Assembly: GCA_049322355.1 (NCBI GenBank)
Contig: JBMORG010000012.1
Location: 17,574 to 81,573, forward strand
Direction of reading: 5' to 3'
Length of the DNA: 64,000 nt
DNA from: 0-14-0-80-60-11 sp049322355
GTDB lineage: Bacteria > Desulfobacterota > Desulfobaccia > Desulfobaccales > 0-14-0-80-60-11
In this document: one piece after another, positions 59,677-64,000 of the stretch
How positions within the stretch are numbered: the stretch's first letter is position 1
Layout of the letters: the number at the start of each line of letters is the position of its first letter
Notes under the pieces: model-generated
What the model saw: only the letters and a program-made list of their open reading frames with translations
Database searches by the model: none
Told to the model about the DNA's origin: nothing
Position numbers and translations under genes: made by a program

Positions 59677-59708
59677 AAAAAGGAGGGGCGACCCGGCAGG
59701 TCACCCCT
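59677..59708 (-). terminator. Intrinsic terminator of the NMD3-like gene
   Basis: On the minus strand AGGGGTGACC and GGTCGCCCCT form a 10-pair stem (one mismatch) with a 5-base loop, followed by CC and five T. Confidence 0.8.
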
Positions 59709-59815
59709 GGGGTGGGACTTTCATGGTATAGTTTGCCGCCTGAGTTTGTTATTCGACATAAACTCGCAAAACTGGTTCTTAGCTCATAGCTGAACGTTGA
59801 GCGCTGGTGGCTTTC

Positions 59816-60334
59816 TCACCGGCTCCAATACACTCGCACGAACCTGTCCATCTCCGACCAGCGGAAATTTAAATCCCCTTTATAGGCTTTATAAACGGTG
59901 CGACCCAGGTGTTGGGCCAATTTGTCCGTAGTGGTCTCCACCACCAGGTTGTCCCCGTCCGGCCCCATCTGGATGATACGGTCCTGGACATTGCGTTTGG
60001 ACACCCGGGTGGCTTCTTTTTTCAAAAGAGCAATGATCTCTTCTTGATGCTGGGCCAAAAATTCACCGCTCAGAGTCAGAATCCCTTCAGGATAATGGTC
60101 CTTAATCTTGCGGCAAGTGGGGCATACCACCTCCCGCGCCCGGCCGGCGCCGGCTAAACGCTCAAAAAGCGTCTCATCAAAAAACCAGCGCTTGCCCTGG
60201 TAGAGGGCGTGACATTGAGTGCAAGCCGCAGCCTCCTCGCCGGCCTCCGGCAGATAAGGGTCTTCCTGCCGTCCCACGTGGCCGAACTTCTTGCCCTTCT
60301 GCCCGCTCCATTTCTGTTCTTTATATTTTTCCAT
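59816..60334 (-). CDS. BCAM0308/NMD3-like zinc-ribbon protein
   Basis: The 172-residue basic protein has a zinc ribbon of four Cys: AACTQCHALY (about residues 37-46) and VCPTCRKIKDHYPEG (about 70-84). The C-terminal half resembles the domain of archaeal and eukaryotic NMD3, a ribosome export/maturation factor (VVETTTDKLAQHLGRTVYKAYKGDL). Bacterial homologues are uncharacterised. It ends in a good intrinsic terminator. Confidence 0.83.
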   Translation of the reverse strand: MEKYKEQKWSGQKGKKFGHVGRQEDPYLPEAGEEAAACTQCHALYQGKRWFFDETLFERLAGAGRAREVVCPTCRKIKDHYPEGILTLSGEFLAQHQEEIIALLKKEATRVSKRNVQDRIIQMGPDGDNLVVETTTDKLAQHLGRTVYKAYKGDLNFRWSEMDRFVRVYWSR

Positions 60335-60498
60335 GATTTCCGCCTTGTTTCGGAATAGCTCGCTTCCCCAAGAATGAACGTCTTATCTCTTAAGTAAGAC
60401 TCATCTGGGCAGGTGCAAGTGCAAGCCCCAAAAAAATCCCCGGCTTCCAGAAGGGTGAGAGCCAGGGGAATAACCTCAAAATCACAACCATCGCCGCC

Positions 60499-61134
60499 TT
60501 AAAAATCCACGTATTCCCCCCGTTTCATGCCCCGGAGGTGGCAGGTATCATTGACACCCATGATGTGCCAGGTGTCCTGGACCAGAAGGAAGCGGTTGAT
60601 GGCCGTAGTGTCCTGGCCGATGCGCCAGAAATGAGAGTTGTCCAGGCCGATGAATGCCGCGATAAGCACCTTGTTCACCGCCCGATGGGCCGCCAGCAAG
60701 ACCGTTTGCCCAGGGTGGCGCAGCACCACCTCTTCCACCGCATCCATGGCCCGGGCCTTAACTTCATCCAGAGTTTCGCCGTTGGGAAAACGGACAGTGG
60801 CAGGCGCGGTTTCCCACTGCCTATAGAGGTCGGCATATTTGACCTTGATCTCCGCCAAGGGCACTCCTTCCCAATCGCCGTAGCAGAGGTCGGTGAGCCC
60901 CGGCAAGTCCAGGACTTGAAGGCCGTGATGGCGGGCAATGGCTTCTCCCGTGTCCCGGGCCCGGGAAAGGGGGGAGCAGTAAGCGGCGTGGATGGTGTCG
61001 GTCTTGAGCCCCTCACCCGCCAGCCGGGCCTCCTCCCGGCCGGTGTCGTTCAAAGGAATGTCCCTGGAACCCCTAAAGATCTTGTCCTTGTTCCAGGGGG
61101 TTTGGCCGTGGCGCACTAAAATAATCTGGGTCAT
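60499..61134 (-). CDS. Histidine phosphatase (phosphoglycerate mutase-like)
   Basis: The 211-residue enzyme has the catalytic IILVRHGQTPWN (His9), the second Arg/His set in YCSPLSRARDTGEAIA, the Glu region FPNGETLDEVKARA and the late VLLAAHRAVNKVLI, where the usual Gly before His is Ala. This pattern is that of the phosphoglycerate mutase/alpha-ribazole phosphatase group. Substrate cannot be fixed. GAGGAAA precedes the ATG. It is followed leftwards by the NMD3-like gene after 164 bases. Confidence 0.9.
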   Translation of the reverse strand: MTQIILVRHGQTPWNKDKIFRGSRDIPLNDTGREEARLAGEGLKTDTIHAAYCSPLSRARDTGEAIARHHGLQVLDLPGLTDLCYGDWEGVPLAEIKVKYADLYRQWETAPATVRFPNGETLDEVKARAMDAVEEVVLRHPGQTVLLAAHRAVNKVLIAAFIGLDNSHFWRIGQDTTAINRFLLVQDTWHIMGVNDTCHLRGMKRGEYVDF

Positions 61135-61200
61135 GATTTCCTCATTTCGAGCCAGGATGACAAGAACAACATTATTACACCATAACCGGCTTTTTATCTC

Positions 61201-61231
61201 AAAAAAAAAAGGGGGGCCAAATCCGGCCCCT
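61201..61231 (-). terminator. Intrinsic terminator of the two-gene domain operon
   Basis: On the minus strand GGGGCC-GGATTT-GGCCCC forms a strong stem followed by two C and ten T, 27 bases after the stop at 61258. Confidence 0.88.
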
Positions 61232-61257
61232 GCTCAGCAAAGAAAGCTAAATTTCAT

Positions 61258-61542
61258 TCAAGAAACGATTGACCAGTTCTCTTCAAAGGTATTATCATCC
61301 AGGCCATATAAAAATCCCATGGTTTTGCCCATCCCGGGCTCCATCCCCATCTGGACCTTCCAGAAGGAGAGATAAATGGCGTAATCCCAGCGAGGTTCTT
61401 TGGTTTTCGGGTCTTCTCCCAGGTCCCGCCAGGTCTCTCTTTTTTCCATGACCCGCCAGATAGTGTTATACTTTTTGCTCCGAACCAATTGGCCCACATT
61501 CGGAAGCCCTTTGCGACGCATAATCTCTTCATACTCTTTCAT
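61258..61542 (-). CDS. 94-residue stand-alone copy of the antiporter C-terminal domain (A)
   Basis: I do not recognise this family. It is a paralogue of the next gene upstream (about two thirds identical by hand count) and its core matches the C-terminal domain of the antiporter at 62295: LPNVG (13-17), VRSKKY (20-25), WRVMEKRETW (29-38), YLSFWKV (57-63), a Gly-rich turn (GMGKTMGF) and NTFEENW (84-90). There is no signal peptide or membrane segment. AAGGAG precedes the ATG. It is the second gene of an operon that ends in a strong terminator. A cytosolic partner or sensor for the antiporter is the simplest guess. Confidence 0.88.
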   Translation of the reverse strand: MKEYEEIMRRKGLPNVGQLVRSKKYNTIWRVMEKRETWRDLGEDPKTKEPRWDYAIYLSFWKVQMGMEPGMGKTMGFLYGLDDNTFEENWSIVS

Positions 61543-61615
61543 GGTCGCTCTCCTTCTGCCTCATCCTCAGACCTAGCGATCACCGGCGGAATCAGCTCAA
61601 CCATGGAACAAGATT

Positions 61616-61900
61616 TCAGGAAACGATGTCCCAGTTGAGGGCGAAAGTGTTGTCATACAAGGTGTACTCAAAACCCATCATCCTGCCCACACCGGGGCGC
61701 TCTCCTTCCTGCACCTTCCAAAAGGAGAGATAAATGGCCGGTACCATGCGGGGCTCGCCGGTCCCGGGGTCGGCCTCAATATTACGCCAGATTTCTCGTT
61801 TTTCCAGGACGCGCCATAAGGTGCCATATTTTTTGCTGCGCACCGTCTGCCCCGGGTTGGGCAGCCCTTTTTCCTTGATGATTTCATCATATTCTTTCAT
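61616..61900 (-). CDS. 94-residue stand-alone copy of the antiporter C-terminal domain (B)
   Basis: This is the first gene of a two-gene operon divergent from the fluoride-riboswitch antiporter. Like its partner it shows LPNPG, TVRSKKYGTLWRVLEKRE, YLSFWKVQ, GVGRMMGF and NTFALNW at identical spacing. Compared with copy A, the variable positions lie in the N-terminal helix and in residues 39-54. AGGAGG precedes the ATG. A TTGACA at 61959-61964 and a TATAAT 21 bases after it could be the promoter, although the spacing is long. No riboswitch lies on this side. Confidence 0.88.
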   Translation of the reverse strand: MKEYDEIIKEKGLPNPGQTVRSKKYGTLWRVLEKREIWRNIEADPGTGEPRMVPAIYLSFWKVQEGERPGVGRMMGFEYTLYDNTFALNWDIVS

Positions 61901-62115
61901 GGCCGCCTCCTTTTGTGGTTAAGGGAACTTTATTATAAATTAAGCTCGTAATACCAACTGTCAAGCATAACTCCTTTTTTTCTCATTTAATTTTGGCTAT
62001 CAATGATAGACTCTAGATATTTCTGCAAACCTTTTCGGTATTGGTGGCAAAGTGTGCCGCTTCAGTCTAGACAAGACAAAACTTCTGCCTGGACAACAGT
62101 TGTAAGGAAATTTTC

Positions 62116-62143
62116 TTGACAACCGAATCCCCTTGGTTAATGT
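62116..62143 (+). promoter_or_regulatory. Promoter candidate for the riboswitch-antiporter transcript
   Basis: TTGACA at 62116-62121 is followed after 16 bases by TAATGT, a partial -10 match. It starts transcription shortly before the riboswitch. Confidence 0.55.
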
Positions 62144-62152
62144 TTGAAGTAC

Positions 62153-62232
62153 CGGCGATGGGGTCCGCCGGGGCGAGGTGATCTGCCCGAACCGCGTTGA
62201 CGCTGATGGCTCCTGAACTTAAGACACTGTTC
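62153..62232 (+). ncRNA. Fluoride riboswitch (crcB motif)
   Basis: The aptamer shows GGCGATGGGGTCCGCC, then an internal stem (GGGGCGAGG...CCCG), the conserved AACCGC and the closing GCTGATGGCTCCT. These are the invariant parts of the crcB-motif RNA, which binds fluoride with Mg ions. The last segment also forms one arm of a terminator, so fluoride binding should stop termination and switch the downstream gene on. The only gene it can control is the antiporter that starts at 62295. Confidence 0.93.
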
Positions 62233-62245
62233 AGGGGCTTTTTTT
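62209..62245 (+). terminator. Riboswitch expression platform terminator
   Basis: GCTCCTGAAC pairs with GTTCAGGGGC over ten positions around a ten-base loop and is followed by seven T. The left arm overlaps the conserved 3' segment of the fluoride aptamer, which makes the two structures mutually exclusive. Confidence 0.9.
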
Positions 62246-62294
62246 ATGAGATGCTCCCCTTGTATCTTGGGCTGTCCTGCGGGAGGAGAATGAT

Positions 62295-63767
62295 ATGGCA
62301 ATAAGTCTGGCTTTAATAATCATTCTGGGTTTGGGAGCCGATTACCTGTTTCGCCGACTGAAACTGCCCGGGTTGGTGGGAATGCTCTTGGTGGGCATCC
62401 TGGTGGGACCCCATGTCCTGGGGCTTTTGCGTCCGGAAATGATGGCAGTCTCGGCGGATTTTCGCAAAATCGCCCTGATCGTCATTTTGCTGCGGGCTGG
62501 CTTCGAACTTCACCGAGACACCCTAAACCGCACCGCCCGTCCCGCCATTCTAATGTCCAGCGTTCCCGCCCTCTTTGAAATCGCCGGGGTGGTTCTCGTA
62601 GCGCCATTTTTCCTTGACCTCACTTACCTGGAAGCCGCCATCCTTGGGTCCATTTTGGGCGCGGTCTCCCCCGCAGTGGTGGTGCCTCTGATGATCGACT
62701 TCATGGAGCGGGGCAAGGGGGCCAAAAAAGGCATCCCCACCCTGACCCTGGCCGCATCGGCCATCGACGACGTCTTTGTCATCGTCATCTTCACCATCCT
62801 CCTGGCCATGGAAAAAGGCCAGCAGGTCAATATGCTCTGGCAACTGGGCAGCATCCCGGTGGCCATCGTCCTGGGAATCTTGGTGGGAATCATCCCCGGT
62901 TATCTTCTTTATAAAATGTTTGTCAAGTTTGATGTGGCCAGCCCCCGGCGCAGCATTATCGTTCTGGGGGTGGCCATTGTACTCACCTGGGTGGAAGACC
63001 TGGCCCATAAATTTATTCCCATCGCCAGCCTTCTGGGAGTTATGGCCATGGGCTTTGTCATCTTGGAGAAGCAGGAAAGCTTGGCTCACCTCATTTCCCA
63101 AAAATTAAAACGTATCTGGGTGGTGGCCGAATTGCTTCTGTTCGTTCTGGTGGGCGCCCAGGTGAATCTGCAAGTCGCCTGGCACGCAGGACTGGCTGGC
63201 CTGGCAGTAATCTTCATCGGCTTAGCATTCCGGTCCGTGGGCACCTACCTTTCGGTGATGGGGGCCGGCCTTAATTTCCGGGAGAAGATGTTCTGCGTGG
63301 TTTCCTATATCCCCAAGGCCACGGTGCAGGCCGCCATAGGCGCCATCCCCCTGGAAGCCGGAGTGCCGGGCGGCGAGGTAATCCTGGCCGTAGCGGTTCT
63401 CTCCATCCTGGCCACTGCTCCCCTGGGAGCCATCGGCATCTCCCTCATGGGGGAGCGGGTGCTGGAGAAAGACGAGGTCAATGTTTACCGCTTCAAGGTA
63501 CTCCGGGAGGCCTTGAAACTGCCCAGAGTCGGGGAACGGGTGCGCCATAAGCGTTCCGGCGCTGTGTGGAAAGTCATCGAAGAGATGGAAATCTGGGTGC
63601 CGAACCCAAGTGGTGCCGGCCCGGACGAACTGGTTCCGGCACTGGCTCTGCGATTCTGGAAGATCGATGAACATATCCCCAAAGGTAAGGGGAAAACCCT
63701 GCGTCACAACTATATACCCGGTGATCACTCCTTCGAGCGTTATTGGGAGATCCTGGAAGGGTATTAA
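62295..63767 (+). CDS. CPA-family cation/proton antiporter with novel C-terminal domain, under fluoride riboswitch
   Basis: The 490-residue protein has about 12 membrane helices (residues 1-390) with CPA features: GLVGMLLVGILVGPHVLGL early on, and ILGAVSPAVVVPLMIDF followed by TLAASAIDDVFVIVIF, whose Asp pair is the usual ion site. Residues from about 405 to 487 form a soluble domain (LPRVGERVRHKRSGAVWKV, EIWVPN, ALRFWKI, SFERYW) shared with the two small proteins encoded divergently. Related CPA antiporters are associated with fluoride riboswitches, so expulsion of fluoride or compensation for the proton load that HF brings is likely. GGGAGGAGAATGAT precedes the ATG. Confidence 0.9.
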   Translation: MAISLALIIILGLGADYLFRRLKLPGLVGMLLVGILVGPHVLGLLRPEMMAVSADFRKIALIVILLRAGFELHRDTLNRTARPAILMSSVPALFEIAGVVLVAPFFLDLTYLEAAILGSILGAVSPAVVVPLMIDFMERGKGAKKGIPTLTLAASAIDDVFVIVIFTILLAMEKGQQVNMLWQLGSIPVAIVLGILVGIIPGYLLYKMFVKFDVASPRRSIIVLGVAIVLTWVEDLAHKFIPIASLLGVMAMGFVILEKQESLAHLISQKLKRIWVVAELLLFVLVGAQVNLQVAWHAGLAGLAVIFIGLAFRSVGTYLSVMGAGLNFREKMFCVVSYIPKATVQAAIGAIPLEAGVPGGEVILAVAVLSILATAPLGAIGISLMGERVLEKDEVNVYRFKVLREALKLPRVGERVRHKRSGAVWKVIEEMEIWVPNPSGAGPDELVPALALRFWKIDEHIPKGKGKTLRHNYIPGDHSFERYWEILEGY

Positions 63768-63804
63768 GCTGTGGGTAATTTGGTGATAGAAGGAGGCTAA
63801 AATT

Positions 63805-64000
63805 ATGCGCTTTTATCCGATTCTTCCAGCAACCCTTTTAGTTGGGTTTAAGGAACCGGAGAGGGCGCAACCTCTGTTGATAGCAAATGATATGACCGCC
63901 AATCATAGCAAATGGATTGTCCGCTTTTGCGGATTTCGGAGACTAGCGCCAGGGGGAGGCGCGATGAAGCAGTATCCGGAATCCGCCCTGAGGCGGGCGA
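63805..64000 (+). CDS. Possible gene start, truncated by window end
   Basis: An open frame begins at an ATG preceded by AAGGAGG (7-base spacing) and has no stop to the window end (65 codons). The start MRFYPILPATLLVGFKEPER has no signature that I recognise. A second strong ribosome-binding site (GGGGGAGG) precedes an in-frame ATG at 63964, so the true start may be there and the sequence before it a leader. Two copies of ATAGCAAATG lie at 63880 and 63905. Confidence 0.4.
   Translation, partial: MRFYPILPATLLVGFKEPERAQPLLIANDMTANHSKWIVRFCGFRRLAPGGGAMKQYPESALRRA

Noticed and set aside
63880..63914. Riboswitch or structured RNA at the right end
   Set aside because: Two ATAGCAAATG copies and several short GC stems are present, but no known riboswitch consensus could be matched.

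Overview
This is a GC-rich bacterial chromosome segment with 55 protein genes, one tRNA, a fluoride riboswitch and many short dispersed repeats. The gene set (dcw cluster led by mraZ, O-antigen ligase, outer-membrane barrel, Aquifex-type aconitase, MucR regulator, FeoA/FeoB, arsenic genes) points to a Gram-negative bacterium. I infer a deltaproteobacterial (Desulfobacterota-like) host from the overall gene mix; no rRNA or marker in the window proves it.

Layout. 1-2026: start of the division/wall cluster (ftsI partial, ftsL, rsmH, mraZ) on the minus strand behind a four-repeat MraZ operator. 2388-6319: ruvX plus a surface-polysaccharide block (O-antigen ligase, a small anchored coiled-coil protein, a GT-C glycosyltransferase). 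6478-15902: half-size EamA transporter, FAD-dependent reductase, glycerophosphodiesterase, a three-part acyl ligase-ACP-acyltransferase, aconitase and aldehyde dehydrogenase. 16112-19747: stress protein, YhaM-like nuclease, housekeeping-type sigma factor, DksA-like protein. 19911-21466: an AT-rich type II restriction-modification pair. 21583-29617: formyltransferase, FkbM methyltransferase, nitrilase, G6PD, aminopropyltransferase, NYN-cold-shock fusion, glycogen synthase. 30044-36483: a metal block with a 53-residue His/Cys peptide, a NikK-like protein, an outer-membrane protein, feoA-feoA-feoB and fur. 36759-44851: a large arsenic/thiol-redox island from arsR down to an Fe-S protein. 45256-52105: tRNA-Phe, then signalling genes (receiver-PAS-kinase fusion, cupin, Nif11 protein, MucR, diguanylate cyclase). 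52204-61134: metallopeptidase, Fe-S/Zn protein, folE2, hisD, RNase R, NMD3-like Zn-ribbon protein, histidine phosphatase. 61258-63767: the most unusual locus.

Most interesting locus. A textbook fluoride (crcB-motif) riboswitch, whose last conserved segment doubles as one arm of an intrinsic terminator, leads into a CPA-type cation/proton antiporter. The antiporter carries a soluble C-terminal domain that I do not recognise. Divergently, a two-gene operon with its own terminator encodes two 94-residue proteins that consist of that same domain. The spacing of Leu-Pro, four Trp and Phe is kept in all three copies. I infer an uncharacterised accessory domain tied to fluoride/proton homeostasis.

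Other observations. A 53-residue peptide with 19 His and 4 Cys sits behind a perfect TTGACA-17-TATAAT promoter. A hexamer-array Fur box lies in a convergent intergenic region with no evident target gene. Fur-like operators sit on both feo and fur, ArsR-like operators lie around arsR and acr3, and nested MITE-like inverted-repeat elements occur at 13.8, 29.8 and 44.9 kb.
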